From NCBI RefSeq assembly GCF_000956475.1, contig NZ_JYJB01000009.1, positions 372,001 through 436,000 on the forward strand: DNA of 64,000 nucleotides, written 5' to 3'. The position numbers and the translations under genes were made by a program. The notes beneath the pieces were generated by a model, which was not told where the DNA came from, made no database searches, and saw nothing but the letters and a program-made list of their open reading frames with translations. Source of the stretch: Microbacterium hydrocarbonoxydans. Lineage in GTDB: Bacteria; Actinomycetota; Actinomycetes; Actinomycetales; Microbacteriaceae. Shown piece by piece: positions 53,627-60,742 of this stretch (positions within the stretch are counted from its first letter, which is position 1; each line of letters opens with the position of its first letter).

Positions 53627-53719
53627 ATGCGCTTCGCCCCTGATGCCGTCCGCGACGGGGAGCCTCGCGCTCCCCTCGGCCGCGCGGTTCCCTCTGAGAC
53701 GGCGGACCGTCGGGCATGA
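53627..53719 (+). CDS. 30-codon mini-ORF coupled to the histidine phosphatase gene
   Basis: Starts ATG 53627, five bases after AAAGG, and runs 30 codons; its TGA is interleaved with the phosphatase ATG (ATGA at 53716-53719). The predicted peptide begins MRFAPDAVRDGEPRAP and is Ala/Arg/Pro rich. I do not recognise it. It may be a genuine small protein, a translational-coupling leader, or chance. Confidence 0.4.
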   Translation: MRFAPDAVRDGEPRAPLGRAVPSETADRRA

Positions 53720-54360
53720 CGGCGTCGCGGCTGCACCTGGTCAGGCACGGCGAGGTGCACAACCCCGGACGCGTGCTGTACGGGCGGCTGCCCGGTTACG
53801 GGCTGAGCGAGGCGGGGCGTCGGATGACGTGGGCCGCCGCCGAGCATGTGCGCGATCTCGATCGCCCTGTGACGTCGCTGATCGCCTCTCCGCTGCAGCG
53901 CACACAGGAATCGGCCGAGCCGTTCACCGAGATCTTCGGCCTCGTTCCCGTCCTCGACATGCGCGTGATCGAGCCGACCAACGTCTTCGAGGGCACGCAG
54001 ATGCGTCGCTCTCTCATGAACCCCGTGAACTGGTGGCACCTGCGGCGACCCTCGGTGCCGAGCTGGGGAGAGCCGTATTCGTCGATCGCGGAGCGGATGC
54101 TGTCGGCCATGGACGAAGCGTGGGATGCGTCGACGGCCTCGGCGGCCCAGGGGGAGGGCAGCGACGTCGTCATCGTGTCGCATCAAGCGCCGATCTGGAT
54201 CGCACATCTCCGCGTCGCGGGTCTCCCGCTGCGGCACGACCCCCGCACCCGCCGCTGCGCGCTGTCGAGCGTGACGTCTTTCGAACGCGTCGGCGACGTG
54301 TGGCGCGAGGTCGACTATGCCGAGCCCGCGTCCGGCGGGATCGACCTCGGCGCGGTCTGA
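53716..54360 (+). CDS. histidine phosphatase family protein
   Basis: 214 residues. The phosphohistidine site LHLVRHGEVHNPGR has the RHG core at the N-terminus, and the second His is in DVVIVSHQAPIW (VSHQAPIW). The mid Glu in IEPTNVFEGTQ fits the acid/base position. It would hydrolyse a phosphomonoester. In other actinobacteria this gene often directly precedes the resA-ccdA-resB-ccsB cluster; here a flavoprotein/MerR pair separates them. Confidence 0.9.
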   Translation: MTASRLHLVRHGEVHNPGRVLYGRLPGYGLSEAGRRMTWAAAEHVRDLDRPVTSLIASPLQRTQESAEPFTEIFGLVPVLDMRVIEPTNVFEGTQMRRSLMNPVNWWHLRRPSVPSWGEPYSSIAERMLSAMDEAWDASTASAAQGEGSDVVIVSHQAPIWIAHLRVAGLPLRHDPRTRRCALSSVTSFERVGDVWREVDYAEPASGGIDLGAV

Positions 54361-54381
54361 CATCCTCCGGCCGGAGGGGAT

Positions 54382-54495
54382 GCGTTTCGTCTCGGTCGCT
54401 GGCTCCCTCGCGGGGGCGACCCGGAAGCGGTCGCTGCGCTCCGTCGCTCAACGACCGGGAGGGGGTCGTTGAGCGAGCGGAGCGAGACGACACGC
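54382..54495. repeat. GAGCGAGCGGAGCGAGACG-type inverted repeat element
   Basis: A 13-bp stem (54444-54456 with 54464-54476, 7-base loop) is extended by imperfect arms, bounded by GCGTTTCGTCTCGG on the left and GCGAGACGACACGC on the right. It shares its words with the tandem repeats at 51526-51690. It lies between the converging phosphatase and flavoprotein genes, so it may terminate both. Confidence 0.7.
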
Positions 54496-54499
54496 TGGA

Positions 54500-55396
54500 T
54501 CACTCGATGAGCGCGCGCACGATGCCGATGGCGGCCAGTTGCCCGGCGGCCGCGGCGAGCAGGACCGCCGGCATGGGGCCGGGGAGAGCCGCGCGGTGCG
54601 CGAGATCTCCGGCCGCAAGGATGCCGGGCACGGAGGTTGCGCCGAAATCGTCGATCTCGATGGACCCCGAGGGCAGCATCCGGAGATCCAGCTGCTCGGC
54701 GAAGGGCGCGCGCTGGCGCGAGACGACCGACGCCACGAAGATCCCCGCGACGGCTGTGGATTCGGCTCCTGCCGACACACGGACGTCTGCGCCGTCGATG
54801 CTCACCTCCTCGACGGGCGTAGAGCTGACGCGGGCTCCGCGGCTCTCCAGCATCCGACGCTCGTCATCGCTGAAGACCGCGCCGACCGGGAACACGGTGA
54901 TCTCGCCGACGAAGCGCCCGAGAAGGCCGATGAGATGCTCGGCCCGATCGGCGGCGCCGAGCACGGCGATGGGCTTTCCTGTGTGCTCGTGGCCGTCGCA
55001 GAACGGGCAGCTGAAGGCGCGGGTTCCCCAGAGCGCGCCGAGTCCCGGGACATCCGGCAGCTCGTCTGCGACTCCGGTCGCGAGCACGATCCGGCGCGCT
55101 GTGACCTCGGAGCCGTCGGCGAGCTGCACCGTGAAGTCGTCCTGCCGGCCCGTGATGCGCTCGGCGGAGACGTCGCGGATCTCGACCTCTGCATAGTCTG
55201 CGAGCTGCGCGCGGGCGGTGGCGCGGAAGTCCGCAGGCGCGGTTCCGTCGTTCGCGACGACGTTGTGCATGTGCAGCACGGTGCCGTTGCGATACTCGCC
55301 CGAGTCGAGCAGCAGCGTCGAGCGGTGCATCCGCCCCAGGGTGAGCGCCGCCTGCAGTCCTGCCGGTCCTGCGCCGATCACGATCGCGTCGTACAT
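54500..55396 (-). CDS. NAD(P)/FAD-dependent oxidoreductase (thioredoxin reductase-like)
   Basis: 298 residues. FAD-binding AIVIGAGPAGLQAALTLGR at the N-terminus, a redox pair C-P-F-C in AFSCPFCDGHEH (as CATC in TrxB), an NAD-binding segment IAVLGAADRAEHLIGLLG (with AAD instead of GxG) and the C-terminal FAD contact ILAAGDLAHR. It is shorter and the spacing differs from true TrxB, so it is called TrxB-like. The electron acceptor is unknown. It is divergent from a MerR regulator, with the operator in between. Confidence 0.85.
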   Translation of the reverse strand: MYDAIVIGAGPAGLQAALTLGRMHRSTLLLDSGEYRNGTVLHMHNVVANDGTAPADFRATARAQLADYAEVEIRDVSAERITGRQDDFTVQLADGSEVTARRIVLATGVADELPDVPGLGALWGTRAFSCPFCDGHEHTGKPIAVLGAADRAEHLIGLLGRFVGEITVFPVGAVFSDDERRMLESRGARVSSTPVEEVSIDGADVRVSAGAESTAVAGIFVASVVSRQRAPFAEQLDLRMLPSGSIEIDDFGATSVPGILAAGDLAHRAALPGPMPAVLLAAAAGQLAAIGIVRALIE

Positions 55397-55430
55397 GGTG
55401 TTCCTTCCGGTCGTGCTTGCGTATGAGCTC

Positions 55431-55461
55431 AGTCTGTGACTTCATGTCAACATGAAGTCAA
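55431..55461 (-). promoter_or_regulatory. MerR-type operator within a 19-base promoter spacer
   Basis: On the minus strand: -35 TTGACT (55461-55456), 19-base spacer, -10 CAGACT (55436-55431). The spacer is filled by a perfect 10-bp dyad (TGACTTCATG, four bases, then its complement; 55437-55460). A long spacer with a dyad is the classic target of MerR activators. The dyad also covers the ATG of the merR-type gene itself. Confidence 0.72.
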
Positions 55462-55856
55462 ATGCCGAGCATCCGTGGTCCGTGGGCGACGTCGCCGCCC
55501 GCGTCGATCTGCCCACCAACGTGCTGCGGCACTGGGAGTCCGTGGGCCTGCTGCGTCCCGAGCGGGATGCCGCCGGACGACGCCGCTACGGCGAGGACGA
55601 GGTCGTCCGCATCGCGGTGATCCAGCGCAGCAAGGCGGCCGGCATGACCCTCGAGCAGATCGGCGTGATGCTCGACAACGGCGCCAGGGAGCGGCATCAG
55701 GTTCTGCAGCAGCATCTGGACGACATCGACCGTCGCATGGAAGAGATGCGGCGCTCGAAGGCGATGACCGAGCACGCGATGCGCTGCAGCGCCCACGACA
55801 TCGCCACATGCCCGAGATTCCGCGCGGGCGTCGCCGACGTCCTCGCGCGATTCTGA
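55452..55856 (+). CDS. MerR family transcriptional regulator
   Basis: 134 residues. N-terminal helix-turn-helix WSVGDVAARVDLPTNVLRHWE, then wing RRYGEDEVVRIAVIQRSKAAGM, a dimer helix (~75-110) and a C-terminal C-x8-C stretch CSAHDIATCPRFR that could sense redox or metal. It probably activates the divergent flavoprotein gene through the operator overlapping its own start. The ATG is inside the dyad, so the mRNA leader is very short. Confidence 0.9.
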   Translation: MKSNAEHPWSVGDVAARVDLPTNVLRHWESVGLLRPERDAAGRRRYGEDEVVRIAVIQRSKAAGMTLEQIGVMLDNGARERHQVLQQHLDDIDRRMEEMRRSKAMTEHAMRCSAHDIATCPRFRAGVADVLARF

Positions 55857-55907
55857 GGCCCGCCCCATCCGGCCTACGCATAGGAACCCCTGCGTACACT
55901 GGGAATC

Positions 55908-56558
55908 GTGCCTGTCGCGCCTTTGGTCAACCCGATCCGCAGCGGCCGCCGCTCCCGCATCCGCCTCGTTCGCGGTGCGATCGGAGCCGCGCTCGCCGCG
56001 GTCGTCGCCGTCGGTCTCACCGCCTGCGCTCCCGATCCGGTGAGCGACTCGTTCCTCAGCGGTGACAACAACGGCTATGTCGCGGCCGACGGTGCGATCG
56101 TCGAGATCCCCGTCGCCGAGCGAGGTGAACCTGTCGACTTCGGCGGTGTCACCGAGGCGGGCGAGAAGTTCTCCAGCGCCGACACCGCGGGTCAGGTCAC
56201 CGTCGTGAACTTCTGGTACGCGGGCTGCGCGCCGTGCCGGGTCGAGGCGGATTTCCTGGAGACCGTCTGGCAGAAGTTCGACGGCCAGGGCGTCTCGTTC
56301 ATCGGCGTGAACACGCGCGACCAGGCCGACACCGCCAAGGCGTTCTCCGACGAGTACAGCATCACGTACCCCAGCCTGATCGACGTCGACACCGCGGAGG
56401 CCAAGCTCGCCTTCGCCGAGGCTGTGCCGATCCAGGCGACCCCGACGACGCTCGTGCTCGACAAGCAGGGCCGCGTCGCCGCCCGCATCATCGGCCCGAT
56501 CGACAGCCCGTCCATCCTCTCCACGCTCGTCAAGGACGCTCTCGCGGAGAAACTGTGA
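55908..56558 (+). CDS. ResA/TlpA-like thioredoxin lipoprotein
   Basis: 216 residues; basic N-terminus, hydrophobic helix and lipobox LTAC with C40, then a thioredoxin fold outside the membrane with the redox pair C107-A-P-C110 (WYAGCAPCR) and cis-Pro IQATPTTLVL. It reduces the heme-binding Cys of apocytochrome c, taking electrons from CcdA. GTG 55908. The stop overlaps the ccdA start by 4 bases. Confidence 0.93.
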   Translation: MPVAPLVNPIRSGRRSRIRLVRGAIGAALAAVVAVGLTACAPDPVSDSFLSGDNNGYVAADGAIVEIPVAERGEPVDFGGVTEAGEKFSSADTAGQVTVVNFWYAGCAPCRVEADFLETVWQKFDGQGVSFIGVNTRDQADTAKAFSDEYSITYPSLIDVDTAEAKLAFAEAVPIQATPTTLVLDKQGRVAARIIGPIDSPSILSTLVKDALAEKL

Positions 56559-57361
56559 GCCCCCACGACATCATCGGTTCGGGTGCGCTCTGGCTCGCGA
56601 TCCCCGTCGCGATGGTCGCCGGACTCCTGTCGTTCCTGTCGCCGTGCGTGCTGCCGCTCGTGCCGGGCTACCTCGGATTCCTCGGGGGAGCGGTGGGCCC
56701 TTCGACAGGCTCAGGAACCCAGAGGGCAGGCGCAGGGACCCAGCGTGCAGGCTCAGGAAACCCGAGGGCCGCGCAGGCCCCGGGTCGTCGGCAGCTGGTG
56801 CTCGGGGTGCTGCTGTTCATCCTCGGATTCAGCGTCGTCTTCATCGGGATCACCGCGCTCAGCGGCACCGTCGGCGTCTTCCTGCTGCGCTGGGGCGACC
56901 TCATCACGCGCATTCTGGGCGCGGTGATCATCCTGATGGGGCTCGTCTTCCTCGGCTTCTTCGGCTTCGCGCAGAGAGAGCTCCGCTTCCACGTCGACGC
57001 CAAGGCCGGCATCATCGGCGCCCCGCTGCTCGGCGTCGCGCTCGGGATCGGCTGGGCACCCTGCATGGGGCCGACGCTCAGCGCGATCGTGGCGCTGTCG
57101 TTCAACGCCGGCGACCCGCTGCGTGCGAGCTTCCTCGGCCTCGCCTACTCGCTGGGACTCGGCATCCCGTTCCTGCTCGTCGCTCTCGGATTCGGCTGGG
57201 CGACCAAGACGATCGGGTTCCTCCGCCGCCACATCCGCGTCGTGAACATCATCGGCGGCGTCCTGCTCATCGTGCTCGGCATCCTGATGGTGTCCGGCCT
57301 GTGGACGGGCATCATGTCGCGGCTGACGGCGGTGATGGGCAGTGTCATCCTCCCGCTCTGA
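56555..57361 (+). CDS. ccdA: cytochrome c biogenesis protein CcdA
   Basis: 268 residues, six predicted helices; passes electrons from cytoplasmic thioredoxin to ResA. The two redox Cys are in FLSPCVLPLVPGY (helix 1) and GWAPCMGPTLSA (helix 4). The loop between helices 1 and 2 is lengthened by about 25 residues of Gly/Ser/Thr/Gln/Arg (GPSTGSGTQRAG and so on), encoded by a repeat element in frame. Family members have a short loop there. Otherwise the fold looks intact. GTG 56555 overlaps the resA stop. Confidence 0.93.
   Translation: MSPHDIIGSGALWLAIPVAMVAGLLSFLSPCVLPLVPGYLGFLGGAVGPSTGSGTQRAGAGTQRAGSGNPRAAQAPGRRQLVLGVLLFILGFSVVFIGITALSGTVGVFLLRWGDLITRILGAVIILMGLVFLGFFGFAQRELRFHVDAKAGIIGAPLLGVALGIGWAPCMGPTLSAIVALSFNAGDPLRASFLGLAYSLGLGIPFLLVALGFGWATKTIGFLRRHIRVVNIIGGVLLIVLGILMVSGLWTGIMSRLTAVMGSVILPL
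56698..56768. repeat. in-frame repeat insertion within ccdA
   Basis: Begins with CCCTTCGACAGGCTCAGG, which matches a dispersed repeat type I associate with Microbacteriaceae. It is followed by three 21-base copies (56706-56726, 56727-56747, 56748-56768) encoding GSGTQRA, GAGTQRA and GSGNPRA as read in the ccdA frame. An 18/22 match to its first 22 bases is found in the MMPL gene at 63582-63603, read in the same frame. Confidence 0.75.
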
Positions 57362-57392
57362 CCAGATCGAACAGAACGACCAGAAGGACTCC

Positions 57393-59099
57393 GTGGAAAC
57401 CGACCCTCTGCGCCCGTCAGACCACATCGACGGTGACGACACGATCACCCAGCCGAAGCTCGGACTCGTCGGCTGGCTCCGCTGGGGCTGGCGCCAGCTG
57501 ACCTCGATGCGTACCGCGCTGATCCTGCTTCTGGTGCTCGCGATCGCGGCGATCCCCGGATCGATCTTCCCGCAGCGCATGGCCGATCCGAACGGCGTCA
57601 CGCAGTGGCAGCGCGACAATCCCGATCTGTTCCCGGTGCTCGATGCGCTGAAGATGTTCGACGTGTACCTCTCGCCGTGGTTCTCCGCGATCTACCTGCT
57701 GCTGTTCACCTCGCTCGTCGGCTGCGTGATCCCGCGCATCAAGCACCATGCGAAGGCCCTGCGGGCCCGGCCCCCGCGCACCCCTGCCCGGCTGCAGAGG
57801 CTGGCCGACCACCGCGAGGTGGAGCGCCAGGCGACGGATGCCGCAGCCGACGCCGCGGCGTCGATCGACATCGCGCAGAAGCAGCTGAAGGCTCTCGGCT
57901 ACCGCGTCGAGCGGTACGACGACAAGCGCTCCTTCTCGGTGTCGGCCGAGCGCGGTTACTGGCGAGAGTCCGGCAACCTCGTCTTCCACATCGCGCTCGT
58001 CGGCGTGCTGATCACAGTGGGGGTCGGCGGCGGATTCGCGTACACCGGCCAGCGCGTCCTGGTCGAAGGCGGCACGTTCGCGAACACGCTGCTCGACTAC
58101 GACTCGATGAACAGGGGGCGCTTCGTCGGCGACGGCGCTCTCGCGCCCTACTCGATGACCCTCGATTCCTTCGACGTGACGTATCAGCCGTTCGGTGAAG
58201 CCGGATCGGGACAGGCGGGCGACTTCTCGGCCAACATGACCGTGAAGGAGAACGGCAAGGAGCGCACCGGCTCGGTCAAGGTCAACGAGCCGCTCGCGAT
58301 CGCCGACGACGAGGTCTTCCTGCTCGGCAACGGCTACGCGCCCACGATCACCGTGCGCAACGCGGCAGGCGATGTGGTGTTCACCGACAGCGTGCCGTTC
58401 CTGCCGCAGGACGCGAACATGACCTCGCTGGGCGTCGTGAAGGTCACGGACGGGATGCCGGAGCAGCTCGGTCTCCTCGGGTTCTTCTATCCGACCACCG
58501 GCGTGCTCGACACCGGCGCGTTCTTCTCGGCCTATCCGGATCTCACCAACCCCACGCTCACCCTCGACGTGTACAAGGGCGACCTCGGTATCAACAAGGG
58601 TGACCCGAAGTCGGTCTACGTCCTCGACACCACCGACCTCACCAAGCTCACAGGGCGCGACACCGACACCGAGTCGCTCGAGCTCACGCCCGGTCAGACG
58701 GCCGACCTGCCGAACGGCATGGGCACCGTGACGTTCGAGGATGAGTCGCCCGCCGGAGCGACCGATCTGTCGCACGCCGTGAAGCGCTTCGCGTCGCTGC
58801 AGATCCACCGCGACGAGTCGGGCGTGTTCGTCCTGACCTTCGCGCTTCTGGCACTCGGCGGACTCATGCTCGCGCTGTTCGTGCCCCGCCGCCGGATCTG
58901 GGTGAAGGCGACCGCCTCGGGAGATTCCGTCGCGCTCGAGTACGCAGGGCTGGCGCGCGGCGAGGACCCCACGCTCGCCGCAGCGGTGGACGACATCGTG
59001 AAGGGTCACGCCCGGCTGCTCGACGACGCCGGCGTCACCGAGAGCCCGTCCTCCGGCATCCCGTCCTCCGGCATCCCGTCTTCCGACCCCCGAAAGTAG
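57393..59099 (+). CDS. resB: cytochrome c biogenesis protein ResB
   Basis: 568 residues; with CcsB it forms the system II synthase that attaches heme to apocytochrome c outside the membrane. Three N-terminal helices (SMRTALILLLVLAIAAIPGS onward), a large extracytoplasmic domain and a last helix (FVLTFALLALGGLMLALFVP). The GTG start at 57393 has GAAGGA upstream; the earlier frame start at 57342 overlaps ccdA. The C-terminus has two repeats of SSGIP, from a 15-base tandem duplication. Confidence 0.93.
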   Translation: METDPLRPSDHIDGDDTITQPKLGLVGWLRWGWRQLTSMRTALILLLVLAIAAIPGSIFPQRMADPNGVTQWQRDNPDLFPVLDALKMFDVYLSPWFSAIYLLLFTSLVGCVIPRIKHHAKALRARPPRTPARLQRLADHREVERQATDAAADAAASIDIAQKQLKALGYRVERYDDKRSFSVSAERGYWRESGNLVFHIALVGVLITVGVGGGFAYTGQRVLVEGGTFANTLLDYDSMNRGRFVGDGALAPYSMTLDSFDVTYQPFGEAGSGQAGDFSANMTVKENGKERTGSVKVNEPLAIADDEVFLLGNGYAPTITVRNAAGDVVFTDSVPFLPQDANMTSLGVVKVTDGMPEQLGLLGFFYPTTGVLDTGAFFSAYPDLTNPTLTLDVYKGDLGINKGDPKSVYVLDTTDLTKLTGRDTDTESLELTPGQTADLPNGMGTVTFEDESPAGATDLSHAVKRFASLQIHRDESGVFVLTFALLALGGLMLALFVPRRRIWVKATASGDSVALEYAGLARGEDPTLAAAVDDIVKGHARLLDDAGVTESPSSGIPSSGIPSSDPRK

Positions 59100-59108
59100 A
59101 CTGACAGC

Positions 59109-60089
59109 ATGTTCGACCTCTCCGTGATATCGCCGGTGCTGCTGTGGACCGCGATCGCGATCTACGCGGCATCCTTCGTCGCGTTCGCCGTCGATCTCGC
59201 TCGTCGCTCGCAGGCGACCGCCGACGCTCGCACCGTGCGCGCTGCCGAGCTCGTCGGCGCGGGAGTGGGCGGCAGCACCGCATCGGTCCCGGCCACCGGC
59301 GCAGCCGGAGACCCGGCACCGCAGCGATTCATGATGGCTCGCATCGGCACGTCTCTCATGACGCTCGCCTGGGTGCTCCACCTGGCAGCCACCGTGACCC
59401 GCGGCATCGCCGCGGGACGTGTGCCCTGGGCGAACCTGTACGAGTTCGCGATGATCGGCACCCTGCTGATCGTGGCCGTGTTCCTGGCCGTGCTGACCCG
59501 GATCGACCTGCGCTATCTCGGCACCTTCATCACGGGTCTCGTGGTGATCCTGCTGGGGCTCGCCTCGACGAACTTCTACGTCGAGATCACGCCGCTGATG
59601 GATCCGCTGAAGAGCATCTGGCTGATCATCCACGTGTTCGTCGCCTCGCTCGGCACTGCGTTCTTCGCACTGTCGTTCGCGCTGTCTGTGACCCAGCTCA
59701 TGCAGTCCCGTCGCGAGCGCCTGCTCGCCGAGGGCGCGGAGAAGACCGGGCCGCGATTCCTGGCGACGTTCCCTGCGTCCGAGCGGCTCGAGAGCCTGGC
59801 CTACCGATTCGCGATCATCGGGTTCATCCTGTGGACGTTCACGCTCATCGCAGGGTCCATCTGGGCGCACTACGCGTGGAGCCGCTACTGGGGCTTCGAC
59901 GTCAAGGAGACCTGGACGTTCGTCATCTGGGTCATCTACGCCGGCTACATCCACGCGCGTGCGACGCGCGGCTGGCGAGGCAACCCCTCGGCCTGGCTCT
60001 CGATCGTCGGCTTCGCCGCCGTGATGTTCAACTTCACGATCGTGAACGTCTTCTTCAAGGGCCTGCACGCGTACTCCGGCCTGAGCTGA
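59109..60089 (+). CDS. ccsB: cytochrome c biogenesis protein CcsB (CcsA family)
   Basis: 326 residues with about eight predicted helices. The heme-handling WWD-like region is AHYAWSRYWGFDVKETWTF, followed by IWVIYAGYIHAR. A His in MRPL-like HVFVASLGTAFFALSF and the IHARATRGW segment may be heme ligands. It completes the resA-ccdA-resB-ccsB set, 9 bases behind resB. All four steps of system II are thus present. Confidence 0.93.
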   Translation: MFDLSVISPVLLWTAIAIYAASFVAFAVDLARRSQATADARTVRAAELVGAGVGGSTASVPATGAAGDPAPQRFMMARIGTSLMTLAWVLHLAATVTRGIAAGRVPWANLYEFAMIGTLLIVAVFLAVLTRIDLRYLGTFITGLVVILLGLASTNFYVEITPLMDPLKSIWLIIHVFVASLGTAFFALSFALSVTQLMQSRRERLLAEGAEKTGPRFLATFPASERLESLAYRFAIIGFILWTFTLIAGSIWAHYAWSRYWGFDVKETWTFVIWVIYAGYIHARATRGWRGNPSAWLSIVGFAAVMFNFTIVNVFFKGLHAYSGLS

Positions 60090-60110
60090 GCCGCGCACCG
60101 GCTTCCGGCA

Positions 60111-60695
60111 TCAGCCGGTGAGGGGGATCACCTCGGAGTGCTCCTCGCCGTTCTCGTACCAGACCAGCTCTACCTCGCCGATGCTCTCGGACGGCCGACC
60201 GCCGATCGAGCGGCGTGACATGTGCGAGAGCGTCGTCCATGGCGCCGGCGCGAGGGACTTCGCGTAGACGAGCGACATGTGGAAGGTCCATTCCTTGAGC
60301 GGCAGCTCTCCGAGCCGGCGGATGTCGGTGCGGTCGAGTGCTTCCGTCAGTCGCGCGTACGCGGACAGCAGGCTCGCCGTGCGCGACAGCCGGATGATGA
60401 GGATCTGCCAGGGCGAGGGGAACGCGTCGACCGCCTCGGCGACGACGTCGATCGGGGGTTGCGCGGCCGCCCATCTGCGCACGACAGCCGCGAGGTCCTC
60501 GCGCCGCTCCGGCTCGTAGAATCCCCGAAGCGTCACGTGCCCGGTGTGCGGGTGCGGGACGTCGGCCCGTGCGAGCGCCGTGCGCTGTTCTGCGCGGTAG
60601 CGGTCGGCGACCACCGACGTCGGGCGCAGCACGAGGTACTGCTGACCATCGAGTGAGGCGAGCTGCTCAGGGGTGCTCATGAACGGTCGGCGCAT
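60111..60695 (-). CDS. putative 2H phosphoesterase (2'-5' RNA ligase-like)
   Basis: 194 residues. Two H-x-T/S motifs, HVTLRGF (near residue 56) and FHMSLVYA (near 140), are spaced as in the 2H superfamily, which acts on cyclic or 2'-5' phosphodiesters. The substrate is unknown. ATG 60695 is used (MRRPFMSTPEQL); ATG 60680 is the alternative. It is convergent to ccsB. Confidence 0.75.
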   Translation of the reverse strand: MRRPFMSTPEQLASLDGQQYLVLRPTSVVADRYRAEQRTALARADVPHPHTGHVTLRGFYEPERREDLAAVVRRWAAAQPPIDVVAEAVDAFPSPWQILIIRLSRTASLLSAYARLTEALDRTDIRRLGELPLKEWTFHMSLVYAKSLAPAPWTTLSHMSRRSIGGRPSESIGEVELVWYENGEEHSEVIPLTG

Positions 60696-60742
60696 CCCCT
60701 GAGCGTACGACGTCTCACGGCATCCGTCTGCCACTCGCGGCG

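Noticed and set aside
57417-60098. 893-codon open frame on the minus strand opposite resB and ccsB
   Set aside because: Its product is Arg/Asp/His/Glu rich without domains, while the plus strand has clear membrane proteins with correct starts and ribosome sites.
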